Shown here piece after piece: positions 6,273 to 14,461 of a stretch of 26,876 nucleotides of DNA. The notes beneath the pieces are model-generated. The model was not told the DNA's origin, made no database searches, and was given only the letters and a program-made list of their open reading frames with translations. Positions within the stretch are counted from its first letter, which is position 1; each line of letters begins with the position of its first letter. Both the position numbers and the translations under genes were made by a program. The stretch covers positions 1-26,876 of IMG/VR virus record IMGVR_UViG_3300025810_001404. One strand, 5' to 3'. This stretch comes from a virus.

Positions 6273-6560
6273 TTAATATTTTCTTTTGCGACTTAACAAT
6301 TCTTTAGAAACACGTGTTTTTTCACGTTTCTTTGCCATCGCTTTTGCAACTTTTCTTTTTTGTGTTGGTTTTTCGTAATACTCTCTATCTCTAAGTTCTT
6401 GCATTAACCCTGAATTAGAAATTTTCTTTTTGAGTTTTCTTAGGGCTTGATCAACATTACCGTCAATGACTATTACTTTATTACCAAACACCCGTGGTGT
6501 TTGTTCTTTAGGTTTGCGTTGAAAGGTTTTCTTGTATTTTTGATTTCTGTTATAACTCAT
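6273..6560 (-). CDS. rpsU: ribosomal protein bS21
   Basis: 95 aa against about 70 for cellular bS21. The core from residue 28 on, VIVIDGNVDQALRKLKKKI, then RDREYYEKPTQKRKVAKAMA and a Lys/Arg-rich tail ending RKRKY, matches bS21 across its length. The extra 27 N-terminal residues are basic and Gln/Asn-rich. bS21 sits by the anti-Shine-Dalgarno of 16S rRNA and aids initiation. A phage copy could replace the host protein and bias initiation toward phage mRNAs (inference). The ATG overlaps the clpX stop in ATGA, implying translational coupling. A GATAAATA motif inside clpX (6598-6605) could add a separate late start. Confidence 0.93.
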   Translation of the reverse strand: MSYNRNQKYKKTFQRKPKEQTPRVFGNKVIVIDGNVDQALRKLKKKISNSGLMQELRDREYYEKPTQKRKVAKAMAKKREKTRVSKELLSRKRKY

Positions 6561-7756
6561 AAAAGACTTTTTGGCTGTAATGTCAATTCCTTATTGATAT
6601 TTATCTCTGTGATTCCTTTTTTACGATATTTTACAGAATTAAACATATGAGGCATCAGCACACGTTCTACTTCGCTTTGTAATCCACGTGCCCCGATTTT
6701 TGAAGTCATACAGTTTATAACCATTTCTTCTATTGCGTCATCGTCAAACGACAAATCAATTTCGTCAATCTTAAACAAATGCTTGTATTGGTCAATAAAG
6801 TTATTTTTAACTCCGGTTAATACTTTGATTAATTCAGTTTTTGTTAGTTCTTCTACACATATATTAGTAGAAAATCTTCCAATAAATTCTGGTATCATTC
6901 CATATTTTATTAGGTCGTCTGGTTTTAAATCATCACAGTTTATTATGCTGTTTTCTTTTAATTCGGAACCAAATCCAATAGAAGTGCCAGTTGTTCTATT
7001 TTTAACAATAGTTTCTAGTCCTGAAAAGGCGCCCCCTGCAATAAACAATATATTGCTAGTATCTAATTCAATTAGGGGTTCCTGTGGGTGTTTACGTTTA
7101 CCCATTTGCGGTATACGTGCAATAGTACCTTCAACCATCTTTAGAAGTGCTTGCTGAACGCCCTCTCCGCTTACGTCACGTGTTATAGACGTACTCTCAC
7201 TCTTACGTGATATTTTATCTATTTCGTCTATAAAGATGATTCCTTGCTGTGCTAGTTCGGCATCGCCGCCTGCTTTTGATAGTAGCATACTCAGCATGTT
7301 TTCAACATCTTCTCCTACGTAACCTGCTTCTGTTAAGTTTGTAGCATCTGCTACAACAAAAGGTACATTAAGATATTTGGCTACTGATTTGGCTAACAAA
7401 GTTTTACCGCAACCAGTAGGTCCAATTAAGAGAACATTTGCTTTTTGTATTTGCAAATCCCCTTCTGGTGGATTGTATACCCTTTTGTAATGGTTTGCAA
7501 TTGCAACACTAAGGACCATTTTTGCTTTGTGTTGGCCAACAACATATTTGTCAAGGTGACGTAAGATATTATAGGCGTCAATAGTTTTTGGCGCTTTCTT
7601 TTTTGTAGTTTTTTCAGTTTTTTCTTCGTCTATTAATTCCTGACACAGGACGACACAATCAGAACAAATTGCTACGTCTTCACCTACAATAAGTTTTGTT
7701 ACCGCGTCTTTGTGATTGCCACAAAAAGAGCAGTTTTGATTTTTATTATCTGCCAT
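6557..7756 (-). CDS. clpX: ATP-dependent Clp protease ATP-binding subunit ClpX
   Basis: 399 aa, close to the cellular length of about 420. Domains in order: N-terminal zinc-binding domain (Cys9, Cys12, Cys31, Cys34), Walker A GPTGCGKT (112-119), pore loop GYVGED (145-150), Walker B IIFIDE (173-178), the RKHPQEP pore-2 region, the IGF loop that docks on ClpP (260-262), sensor region IPEFIGR, and sensor 2 in KIGARGL. All parts needed for unfolding and ClpP docking are present, so it is probably active. It follows the FlgT-like gene by 20 nt in an operon begun by the promoter at 9501-9529, and it overlaps bS21 by 4 nt. It should pair with the ClpP encoded at the window start or with host ClpP. 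Confidence 0.97.
   Translation of the reverse strand: MADNKNQNCSFCGNHKDAVTKLIVGEDVAICSDCVVLCQELIDEEKTEKTTKKKAPKTIDAYNILRHLDKYVVGQHKAKMVLSVAIANHYKRVYNPPEGDLQIQKANVLLIGPTGCGKTLLAKSVAKYLNVPFVVADATNLTEAGYVGEDVENMLSMLLSKAGGDAELAQQGIIFIDEIDKISRKSESTSITRDVSGEGVQQALLKMVEGTIARIPQMGKRKHPQEPLIELDTSNILFIAGGAFSGLETIVKNRTTGTSIGFGSELKENSIINCDDLKPDDLIKYGMIPEFIGRFSTNICVEELTKTELIKVLTGVKNNFIDQYKHLFKIDEIDLSFDDDAIEEMVINCMTSKIGARGLQSEVERVLMPHMFNSVKYRKKGITEININKELTLQPKSLL
6598..6605 (-). promoter_or_regulatory. late-type -10 motif GATAAATA inside clpX, upstream of bS21
   Basis: Minus-strand GATAAATA lies 37 nt upstream of the bS21 start, inside the last codons of clpX. It could allow bS21 to be made late without clpX. 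The motif may also be there by chance in AT-rich coding DNA. Confidence 0.3.
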
Positions 7757-7776
7757 TATAAAGTTCTTTTACTGTA

Positions 7777-8715
7777 TTAGGGACAAGTTTTACTTGATAA
7801 AACCCTAAGTTGTATCTGCGACATGTCGTCCAGTTTGGTATATATTTCTGAGGATATAGGAACCGAGATATAATTCTCAACCCACCGATCATATACTTTT
7901 ACCCCATTACTTTTACTTCTATATAACAGTGAGCGACTATCCCAACCGACACCATTCTTATAAAAAATGTTTTGTACACACGTATTTAGCAAGGTCGTAG
8001 TATGCAAACTAGTAATGGTTATTTCGATAAAGTCCGCATTAGACATGTGATTAGTTATCAATTTTATTAGTTGCTGGTCATCGAAATACAATATATCATT
8101 GTCACCAAAATTAAAATACAGGTTAGATTTTTGGGGAATTGCAAACAGACTTAACAATTCATGCAACGCATTAAGGTATTCTGGCTTCCAAGATAGTGTA
8201 TAAGGAATCTGTAAATACATATTTCTGTTGCTGTCTAATACTATAGAGTATTCGTTGGCATCAACTCTTATTGCATCAGTAGGAAAATATTTTAGTGTAT
8301 TGTTTACTAAACGATCACCGTCGATTAATGATCGCCTGTAATAGTCTATTTGTGTTTTGATGTTTTTACCGTTAAACTGTTGAATGTTGTCTGACTTGCT
8401 TAGTAAAAAATTTTTTAAGACAGAACTTGCAACAGTAACGTCCATTTCTAATTTCCATATTCCGTTTGTTTCTTCTTGCGAAATAATGGTGTAATCAGTT
8501 ATGTAACCTGCACTATAACTTAAGATTTGGTTGTGAGTCAATTCTCTATCAACCACAAATCTTTCAGTATCAATAATAATGCCTATTTCATGGTCTATTG
8601 CTTTTTTAAATGCTTGTTGCTGGGCTAATTCAAAAGAACTAGCCTCCCCAGTAACTACTAGTGCATGTACTGGGAAGGCTACAAGAATGAAAACTACCCC
8701 TAGTATAGTTCTCAT
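7777..8715 (-). CDS. exported protein with FlgT N-terminal-like domain
   Basis: 312 aa. Residues 1-18 form a signal peptide (hydrophobic ILGVVFILVAFPVHA followed by LVV). Residues 20-110 read VTGEASSFELAQQQAFKKAI, then an Ile-rich stretch, then WKLEMDVTVASS, the pattern of the FlgT N-terminal / LPP20-like domain of exported envelope proteins. The rest is not recognised. The gene starts 9 nt after the lipoprotein gene and ends 20 nt before clpX, so it belongs to the promoter 9501-9529 operon. Flagellar function is unlikely in a phage; action at the periplasmic side of the envelope is inferred from the signal peptide. Confidence 0.75.
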   Translation of the reverse strand: MRTILGVVFILVAFPVHALVVTGEASSFELAQQQAFKKAIDHEIGIIIDTERFVVDRELTHNQILSYSAGYITDYTIISQEETNGIWKLEMDVTVASSVLKNFLLSKSDNIQQFNGKNIKTQIDYYRRSLIDGDRLVNNTLKYFPTDAIRVDANEYSIVLDSNRNMYLQIPYTLSWKPEYLNALHELLSLFAIPQKSNLYFNFGDNDILYFDDQQLIKLITNHMSNADFIEITITSLHTTTLLNTCVQNIFYKNGVGWDSRSLLYRSKSNGVKVYDRWVENYISVPISSEIYTKLDDMSQIQLRVLSSKTCP

Positions 8716-8724
8716 TGTACACTC

Positions 8725-9462
8725 CTATCGAAAAAGAGGCGCTAATTGATTTGTAATGCTTTCTGCTCTATCTTTACTCCAAATAGCAGTTACTTGTAGT
8801 AATTGATCATCTTTTTGATCTACTTCAAATACAATGCCCCTCTGAACAGTTTGAGACGATCCTCTGACTTGTGTCTGTAAATTACGTACAGTGTCATTAA
8901 CATTAGAACGTACAGCAAAGTTCATGTTTGGTGTACTAGAATCAACAGTAGGTGAGGGTACTTCAGCAGAAGTTACTCCAATTACAGATCGTACATTGAA
9001 TCCTCCACCTGTTTGTGTACCGGTACCTGCAATAGGGTTTCGATACGTATCATCTGCTTTTTCAACGTTTTGCACCATAAGGTCAACTACTCGTTCAGTA
9101 GTAATTTCTTCGTTGATAAACCTAGAAATCAAACCTTGTGCTTCCATTTGACCAACCTGAAACGCATTGAAGCCGTCAAAGTTGCTTCCACCATTAGATG
9201 GCACAGTTACAGTTGCTTCAATATCTGTGATAACAGATTCTTCGCATGATAGACCCATTGAAGGGAACCAATCTCTATCAATGCACTCCCAGTTGACTCG
9301 GATACCGTCGTCTTCAAAATAGGTACTTAGTTTCTGTCTGGTAATTGCAGTAGTTTTTGGAACATCCACACTGTCTGCATTTTTACCCCCGAATAGTGAA
9401 CAACCGGTCATCACAGTAGAGGCTGCAACTAGGGTGATCACAGTTTTCATTACTCGCTTCAT
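8725..9462 (-). CDS. lipoprotein of unknown function
   Basis: 245 aa. The N-terminus MKRVMKTVITLVAASTVMTG is a lipoprotein signal with cleavage before Cys21 (MTGC). The mature part begins SLFGGKN. The body has Asp/Glu-rich and Gln/Asn-rich segments, an extended Gly/Ser/Pro region and a C-terminal DQKDDQLLQVTAIWSKDRAE. No family recognised. A strong AGGAGG ribosome site precedes the ATG at 9462. It is the first gene of the operon lipoprotein, FlgT-like, clpX, bS21. It may sit on the inner or outer membrane of the infected cell; +2 Ser would favour the outer membrane by the E. coli rule. Confidence 0.8.
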   Translation of the reverse strand: MKRVMKTVITLVAASTVMTGCSLFGGKNADSVDVPKTTAITRQKLSTYFEDDGIRVNWECIDRDWFPSMGLSCEESVITDIEATVTVPSNGGSNFDGFNAFQVGQMEAQGLISRFINEEITTERVVDLMVQNVEKADDTYRNPIAGTGTQTGGGFNVRSVIGVTSAEVPSPTVDSSTPNMNFAVRSNVNDTVRNLQTQVRGSSQTVQRGIVFEVDQKDDQLLQVTAIWSKDRAESITNQLAPLFR

Positions 9463-9500
9463 ATTTCCTCCTAACAGGATAAATTAATTACTACTGTATT

Positions 9501-9529
9501 AGTATATAAAGATATGAAAAAAGAGTCAA
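9501..9529 (-). promoter_or_regulatory. sigma70-like promoter of the lipoprotein-FlgT-like-clpX-bS21 operon
   Basis: Minus-strand TTGACT (9524-9529) and TATACT (9501-9506) with a 17-bp spacer, directly after the upstream stop at 9547. The AGGAGG of the first gene lies about 25 nt downstream of the -10 box. Confidence 0.65.
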
Positions 9530-9546
9530 GTAATTTTGGGTAAAAT

Positions 9547-11556
9547 TTACCCGTTTTGTGCGGTTTGTTGAGATAAAAGATATTCTTCGATTTCAGCCTT
9601 TTCCTTTTCGGATAAAAGGTCCAAATCATATTCGCCCGTCTCTATTTTTGCAACTAGGTATTTGATATATTCTTCATCAAAGATATACGTTTGTGTATTT
9701 TCTTTGTTGATCTCCATCCACTTATGGCCTTCAAATTTATAGACACGATTTGGCATTTGATCAACTCTTACAAAGATATCACCTTTTGTTGCTAATTTAG
9801 GAAACTCTGTTCCAAATCCAGTACTGATTCCTTCGTCATCGTCAATCTTTAAAAACAAATCTGGATGCTGTGTTTTTAATGCATCTTTATGTATTTGTTT
9901 ACCTTCTAAGTCAATGATATAATCAGAACCTAAAACCTTTTGATAGGTTTTACCATCAGTTGGTAATTTACCATCTGACGGTAATAGTGAATCGGCTGTT
10001 AAGTCAAGCACTTCAACGTTTACTTCTGGTTCAGGCTCGGGTTCCGGCTCACTCACCAAGATATTTTCATCCGAGACTTCTTCCTCTGCTGAAATTTTTG
10101 GAGGGTTTTCAGCGTACCAATCTTCAAATGCTTTTCTAGTTTCGTCTATCTTATCTTGTAATGCACTAAAATCTAGTTCAGGGTCTCTTAGTTGTTCATC
10201 TTCTTCAAGTTTTTCATGGATAGCCATATTATATGGTTGTTTTGGGCTTGCACTTTCCATCATTGCGGTAGCCGCATCGTCTACAGCACTGGGTAGATCA
10301 TTTGCATTTGATTTAGGTTCAGGCTTTCCCAGGCCGTCGGGCCCTTCTGGATCATCTTCTGGCTTGAATGTGAATCCAAATTTCTTTCTATGAAATTCAA
10401 ATGTGTATTGTGATGCAATCAACAACAATACAGCAAGAGGGTCAAACACAAAGATAATTACAATAATAACCCATCTAACCGCTTCTTCTAATAAATTGTT
10501 GTCTGCTTCTTCCCCATAAATAAATTCTGCGATATATTTTACAGGACCGACTTCTGCCTCTAACATACGGTATTGAGATTCTAATACTGCCTTTTCCTCA
10601 CGTACTGTACCCATTTGGTTTTGTTCGGTTTGTACTAAACTTTCTAATTCATCAATACGTTGATCAACGTCATCTGTTTTATTAGTAGTGTCTGCACGTA
10701 ATTCATCAATGCGTGTAACCAAACGATTGACTTGTGTTGCATATCTTTCATCAATATCACTTAGATTGGTGTTTAGTGTGTTATTGATATTTCTAATCTC
10801 ACGTTGAGCAGAACTTGCAACACTAAGTTCTTGGTCTTCAATAGACTTGACTCTGACATCATATGTTTCGTTGGCTGCCGTAACTGCATTAGTATACAAC
10901 TGTGTTTGATTATTAAGCAATCCACCTGTATTATATTTTTCTGCGGCTTCAAGTGCCTGTTCACGTTGTCTGACTGCGGCTTCTAAATCTTGTGTTTTTC
11001 TATTGCCGGCTTGTTCTAACCTTGTATTTTGTTGGGCAATTTGTTCTTGTGCTAATTCACGTTCTCTTTCTTTATCTGTATCAATTCTAGCATATAAATC
11101 GTTTAACTCGTTTTGTGTGCTAGTTAAAATAGAGTCAACTCTAAAGTCTCCTCCACCGTTAAGTAAACGATCCAATTCTTCATTCCAACGATCTACCCTA
11201 GATTGACTACGTGCTAAGTTTTCTTCTAGTGTTTGAATTTGAGCGGTTTGTTCAGTACTCATACTAGTTTGTTCAATGTGGGCTTTAGATAAGAATCCAA
11301 AAATACCCATACTAGTAATAAACATTAGTATTAAAACTGCTATACTAAGGTAGCCTTTTAACCACCATTTGGCTTGTTCCCAATATCTATGTAGCCACAC
11401 TGCTGTAACTAGTTTTGCTGTTTCTAACACGCCGCCCATGATAATAATTGGTATAACGGCCGCGGCGAATATTGCGGCAAGACCTGATACTGAATAATAT
11501 ATGGCAACCGCACTGATAGTCAGTGCCGTCAACATTGTTAAATATGCTAAAAACAT
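9547..11556 (-). CDS. large membrane protein with long coiled coil
   Basis: 669 aa. Hydrophobic segments occupy about residues 2-50 and 69-90, then a long charged coiled coil (about 95-355, rich in Gln, Glu, Arg and Leu heptads), another membrane region (WVIIVIIFVFDPLAVLLLIA), an acidic Pro/Glu linker with a run of EP pairs, and a C-terminal globular part containing KGDIFVRVDQMPNRVYKFEG. The last part looks like a small repeated module seen in marine phage structural proteins. A CTAAATAC late-like motif (11593-11600) precedes it, and it ends 18 nt before the promoter at 9501-9529. Possible roles are a tape-measure-like or membrane-interacting protein; neither is proven. Confidence 0.8.
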   Translation of the reverse strand: MFLAYLTMLTALTISAVAIYYSVSGLAAIFAAAVIPIIIMGGVLETAKLVTAVWLHRYWEQAKWWLKGYLSIAVLILMFITSMGIFGFLSKAHIEQTSMSTEQTAQIQTLEENLARSQSRVDRWNEELDRLLNGGGDFRVDSILTSTQNELNDLYARIDTDKERERELAQEQIAQQNTRLEQAGNRKTQDLEAAVRQREQALEAAEKYNTGGLLNNQTQLYTNAVTAANETYDVRVKSIEDQELSVASSAQREIRNINNTLNTNLSDIDERYATQVNRLVTRIDELRADTTNKTDDVDQRIDELESLVQTEQNQMGTVREEKAVLESQYRMLEAEVGPVKYIAEFIYGEEADNNLLEEAVRWVIIVIIFVFDPLAVLLLIASQYTFEFHRKKFGFTFKPEDDPEGPDGLGKPEPKSNANDLPSAVDDAATAMMESASPKQPYNMAIHEKLEEDEQLRDPELDFSALQDKIDETRKAFEDWYAENPPKISAEEEVSDENILVSEPEPEPEPEVNVEVLDLTADSLLPSDGKLPTDGKTYQKVLGSDYIIDLEGKQIHKDALKTQHPDLFLKIDDDEGISTGFGTEFPKLATKGDIFVRVDQMPNRVYKFEGHKWMEINKENTQTYIFDEEYIKYLVAKIETGEYDLDLLSEKEKAEIEEYLLSQQTAQNG

Positions 11557-11592
11557 TAGGGTGTACCTTTCCTTTTATATAATTTCATACTA

Positions 11593-11600
11593 GTATTTAG
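11593..11600 (-). promoter_or_regulatory. late-like motif CTAAATAC for the coiled-coil membrane protein
   Basis: Minus-strand CTAAATAC lies 36 nt upstream of the ATG at 11556, in a 68-bp gap holding no sigma70-like box. CTAAATA resembles the late -10 variant described for T4-like cyanophages. Confidence 0.35.
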
Positions 11601-11624
11601 TGTATAACATGGCCCTAAAGTCTA

Positions 11625-11876
11625 CTATTTAAATAAATCAGGAAACAAATGCCCATATGTCTTAATAAACTCGTTATATTCCATAACAAGTTTGCGTGGG
11701 ATGCCTGGACCTTGTTTAGTTTGATAAAACACAAACGGTCTAATTCCCCCGTCATAGTCTCGCATTTTAACTTCGACTACTTCAAGGGAATCACCGTCTG
11801 CAAATGAGTATTTCGACCCTACTAGATTTTTTGGAACCTTACGTTGCCACTCTTCGGGCCATTCTACATTACTCAT
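11625..11876 (-). CDS. small conserved phage protein, 83 aa
   Basis: Starting at the ATG at 11876 the protein begins MSNVEWPEEWQRKVPKNLVG and has the conserved-looking core KQGPGIPRKLVMEYNEFIKT. A longer frame begins with GTG at 11912, but the ATG overlaps the stop of the upstream gene by 8 nt, as is usual in this genome. Function not recognised. It is the last gene of the ligase operon. Confidence 0.75.
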   Translation of the reverse strand: MSNVEWPEEWQRKVPKNLVGSKYSFADGDSLEVVEVKMRDYDGGIRPFVFYQTKQGPGIPRKLVMEYNEFIKTYGHLFPDLFK

Positions 11877-12177
11877 CTGTTTTGTTTGCTGGCTCCCAAT
11901 TGATTGGAGCACTCAACTCTAAATCTAAATCGTAAGTGACATCGTAGCCGCCCTTTCGCTCCGTCCACATGTCCTCTCTGTCAAACTCCCAATCGAAATC
12001 TTCAGCATCATCTATAACTTCTTCAACCAGCGTATTGCCTTCCATAATAGAATCATAAACTTGATTAATTTCTTGTTCATTCTTTTCCGGATAAACACTT
12101 TTTAGAAGTTCTTTGCTCAGTTCAACTGAATATCGTAATTCAACTTGGTGCCATTCGCTTTTAATAATTCTTGCCAT
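11869..12177 (-). CDS. small acidic phage protein, paralogue of the protein at 247-519
   Basis: 102 aa, strongly acidic. N-terminal SEWHQV and C-terminal MWTERKGGYDVTYDL match EEWHRV and [15 protein letters not shown] of the protein at 247-519. It lies in the ligase operon, 3 nt after the Cys-motif peptide gene. The family looks like a small modulating protein rather than an enzyme; function unknown. Confidence 0.8.
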   Translation of the reverse strand: MARIIKSEWHQVELRYSVELSKELLKSVYPEKNEQEINQVYDSIMEGNTLVEEVIDDAEDFDWEFDREDMWTERKGGYDVTYDLDLELSAPINWEPANKTDE

Positions 12178-12180
12178 AAA

Positions 12181-12351
12181 TTAAAACCCTGAAGTCATGT
12201 GTACATAACTGTCTTTGCATTCTGATAATTCTTCGCCACAGACACAAAACTTTTCTTCTTCAATTGTAGGAGCTCCTACAATATCTCTAACTTGATCTTC
12301 AGTTAATGGTTTGCGAATACTCAAACTGTTTAATTCTTTCATTACATCCAT
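12181..12351 (-). CDS. 56-aa protein with Cys motif (putative zinc-binding)
   Basis: A short reading frame between the ligase and the acidic protein: start ATG at 12351 with AGGAGA, stop TAA at 12181. Its C-terminal half reads EEKFCVCGEELSECKDSYVH, with CxC-x(6)-C (Cys36, Cys38, Cys45) followed by His51, consistent with a single small zinc site. It starts 9 nt downstream of the ligase stop and ends 3 nt before the next gene, so it fills the gap exactly. A 20-bp palindrome (12263-12282) lies within it. Function unknown. Confidence 0.75.
   Translation of the reverse strand: MDVMKELNSLSIRKPLTEDQVRDIVGAPTIEEEKFCVCGEELSECKDSYVHMTSGF
12263..12282. repeat. 20-bp perfect palindrome
   Basis: ATTGTAGGAG followed directly by its reverse complement CTCCTACAAT, inside the 56-aa gene. 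The nine-base arm ATTGTAGGA recurs with its complement in the hairpin at 18938-18960. Confidence 0.7.
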
Positions 12352-12360
12352 AATTTTCTC

Positions 12361-13785
12361 CTATTTGTCGTCCCTAAATCTTACAAATCTAGGGAACCTT
12401 AAACTATATGTACCATCTTGGTTCTGAGTGATTACATCGCAAAGTACCTCAGCAGTACGGCCTATAATACTATTTTGATCAGTCCAGTAACTATTACGAT
12501 CTGCATCGCTAAAACCAGACCCAACATTAACACTAATATGTTTTCCGTCATCAACGCCCTCACATACTAATGCACCCAAACGTCCTTTGTTTCTGCCAGT
12601 ACCTTCTTCTAGTCTTACTACTTCTAAGTCAACTGTAATCGTAGGCTTCCACTTCATCCAATGTACATTTCTGCTACATTCATAGGGTGCCTCTAGTTCC
12701 TTAATCATAATACCTTCAAAGCCTGCTGAGACTTGGGTATTTGCATATGATTGCAATTGCTTTTGTCCTTCATCTGTATCTAAATCTACAATGATGTGAG
12801 GTAGCAACTCTACGTTGGGCAATTGCTGAACTAGAGGTCTTATGTTCTCTAAGACTTCTACTCTTTTTCTAAGTTGGGCGTTACAATGACCCATACTAAA
12901 TTCATTAAGTGGCATGATATCAAAAATATTAAAAACTGAATCAGTAGCCTGCACGTTTTCTTTTCTACGTGCTTGTCTCATAAGTTCTTGGAAGGTATTA
13001 CCAATCACTTCACCGTCTAATACATAACCTTTTTTAATGTTGCTACCTAATAGTGGACCCATTAATGAACAAAGTTTTTTTGCATTTTCTGCAATCTGTT
13101 CTTCAATGTGTGTAAAGTTTTCAAACACTTTACCATTACGTGAATAACAAGTTACAACGGGTGTCGGTGTTGAAGTGTCAACAGTCATAATAACACGCAC
13201 ACCATCTAGTTTTGGCTCAATGCGTTTTTTACCTGCCATTTCAGGTCTGTTTTCTGAATTGGTTGCAAGTTGACATTTAAATACTGGCACAACATAATCT
13301 GTGCCCTTAAGAATTTTATTCAGTGTGGTTACTGAAATACCTGCTCGTAAATCTCTACGAATAACAGGCGCACAAAATAGATTCCATTCTGCATCATTGA
13401 ATCTAACAGCCATTTCTTCGATTGCTTCTTGCGCCGCATTACCAGTCAATTCTCTGTTGGCTAGTAGTGCTAACAATGCTTTAAAGTCTGTCCAGGGATT
13501 TTCTTCTGCAAAACAATTGTCTTCGATTTCAGTTGGTCTATGAACAGACACGGTGCGTTGCCCTGTATCTTCATCTACAATAATTTCTGAGGTAGTAGAT
13601 GTTTTATTAGGGACTTGACGTACACCAAAAGTTACGTATGTGTTGTAGCAAAGAGTAGCCAGTTCTAAAAACGTTGCGGCTTCTGCATTGCCCTGCTGTG
13701 CGGCTTCTAGTGTATTACGCAACACATCTTCTTTGTGAAGCCTAGAATCGCTTTCTTGTAACGATAAGATTATTCTTGCAGACAT
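12361..13785 (-). CDS. ATP-dependent DNA ligase (T4 gp30-like)
   Basis: 474 aa, near the 487 of T4 gp30. Motif I is KLDGVR with nucleotidyl-accepting Lys192; motif III is in GYVLDGEVIG; motif IV is FEGIMIKEL; motif V is HWMKWKP. An OB-fold C-terminal domain follows (LEVVRLEEGTGRNKGRLG through the end). The N-terminal 185 residues form the helical DNA-binding domain. It seals nicks in phage DNA during replication and repair. A strong TTGACA-17-TATAAT promoter (13809-13837) lies upstream with AGGAG at the start, so early expression is likely. It is the first gene of the operon ligase, Cys peptide, acidic protein, 83-aa protein. Confidence 0.97.
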   Translation of the reverse strand: MSARIILSLQESDSRLHKEDVLRNTLEAAQQGNAEAATFLELATLCYNTYVTFGVRQVPNKTSTTSEIIVDEDTGQRTVSVHRPTEIEDNCFAEENPWTDFKALLALLANRELTGNAAQEAIEEMAVRFNDAEWNLFCAPVIRRDLRAGISVTTLNKILKGTDYVVPVFKCQLATNSENRPEMAGKKRIEPKLDGVRVIMTVDTSTPTPVVTCYSRNGKVFENFTHIEEQIAENAKKLCSLMGPLLGSNIKKGYVLDGEVIGNTFQELMRQARRKENVQATDSVFNIFDIMPLNEFSMGHCNAQLRKRVEVLENIRPLVQQLPNVELLPHIIVDLDTDEGQKQLQSYANTQVSAGFEGIMIKELEAPYECSRNVHWMKWKPTITVDLEVVRLEEGTGRNKGRLGALVCEGVDDGKHISVNVGSGFSDADRNSYWTDQNSIIGRTAEVLCDVITQNQDGTYSLRFPRFVRFRDDK

Positions 13786-13808
13786 ACTAACTCCTAATGT
13801 AAAACATT

Positions 13809-13837
13809 ATTATACAAAATAACAGAGGTAATGTCAA
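13809..13837 (-). promoter_or_regulatory. consensus sigma70-like promoter of the ligase operon
   Basis: Perfect consensus on the minus strand: TTGACA (13832-13837), 17 bp, TATAAT (13809-13814), preceded by GGC. The -35 box overlaps the stop of the small membrane protein gene upstream. Start site predicted near 13802. Confidence 0.85.
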
Positions 13838-14007
13838 GCCTCAGGCGTATAATTTTGGATCCATAAAATCATAGCATCAAATCCTTCTTGTAGTTTTCCA
13901 ACCCCCCACATTATTTCACGTTCTACGGCTCCGGAGCCGCCGTCTATAAATGCAAAAGTTAGATATCCAAAGACAAATCCGACCATTAAATAAAACAATG
14001 CCTTCAC
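13834..14007 (-). CDS. small membrane protein with GTG start
   Basis: 57 aa from GTG at 14007. The start overlaps the upstream TGA in GTGA and is preceded by GGAGG. Residues 3-21 (ALFYLMVGFVFGYLTFAFI) form one membrane segment; the rest, IDGGSGAVEREIMWGVGKLQ onward, is amphipathic. Function unknown. It is the last gene of the operon starting at 16338, and its stop lies under the -35 box of the ligase promoter. Confidence 0.7.
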   Translation of the reverse strand: MKALFYLMVGFVFGYLTFAFIDGGSGAVEREIMWGVGKLQEGFDAMILWIQNYTPEA

Positions 14008-14444
14008 ACTTCCTCCACTGTTATGGGACCACTAAAGTAACATTCCATGTCAGCAGAGTCCCAACCATTATCAAAAAACCAACCAGAACCTTCTTCCATA
14101 ACTTCTTCTTCAAAGGCTTCTAGTTCCTCATCAGATTTAGAAGTTACGCCTGAGAAGTCCCAGTCGTCCCAACATCCGTCCCAAGATTCGATAAATTCGT
14201 TTTCTTGGAATTCATTTGGGTGCAATACATCTTCCCAATCTTCAGATTGAGCATCCATTAACTGGTCTACTTCTTCCTGATCTTGGGGAGTAATTTCCCA
14301 AGTACCAGAACGCCAACCTGTTTCGTATTTGATACTATCACCGGTTTGACCTTCATAGTCTTTAAATTCTTCGATTTCAACATAAGACTTTTTCCACTTA
14401 TTAGTGATAGAATAAGTTTTGCCAATTTCTACTTGTACTGTCAT
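14004..14444 (-). CDS. acidic Trp-rich phage protein, 146 aa
   Basis: Very acidic, with the N-terminal part VEIGKTYSITNKWKKSYVEI and a C-terminal half rich in Asp, Glu and Trp (SWDGCWDDWDFSG, GSGWFFDNGWDSADMECYFSG). Similar acidic Trp/Asp-rich proteins occur in marine T4-like phages; the function is not known. It follows the oxygenase gene by 17 nt and overlaps the small membrane protein by 4 nt. A nucleic-acid mimic is conceivable from charge alone, but is not shown. Confidence 0.8.
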   Translation of the reverse strand: MTVQVEIGKTYSITNKWKKSYVEIEEFKDYEGQTGDSIKYETGWRSGTWEITPQDQEEVDQLMDAQSEDWEDVLHPNEFQENEFIESWDGCWDDWDFSGVTSKSDEELEAFEEEVMEEGSGWFFDNGWDSADMECYFSGPITVEEV

Positions 14445-14461
14445 TTTTTCTCCTTATTGGA

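Noticed and set aside
10773-10964. Frame inside the coiled-coil gene on the same strand
   Set aside because: It is an out-of-frame shadow in a region whose main frame shows clear coiled-coil heptads.
11877-11912. GTG start extending the 83-aa protein
   Set aside because: It lies deep inside the upstream gene; the ATG at 11876 gives the usual short overlap.
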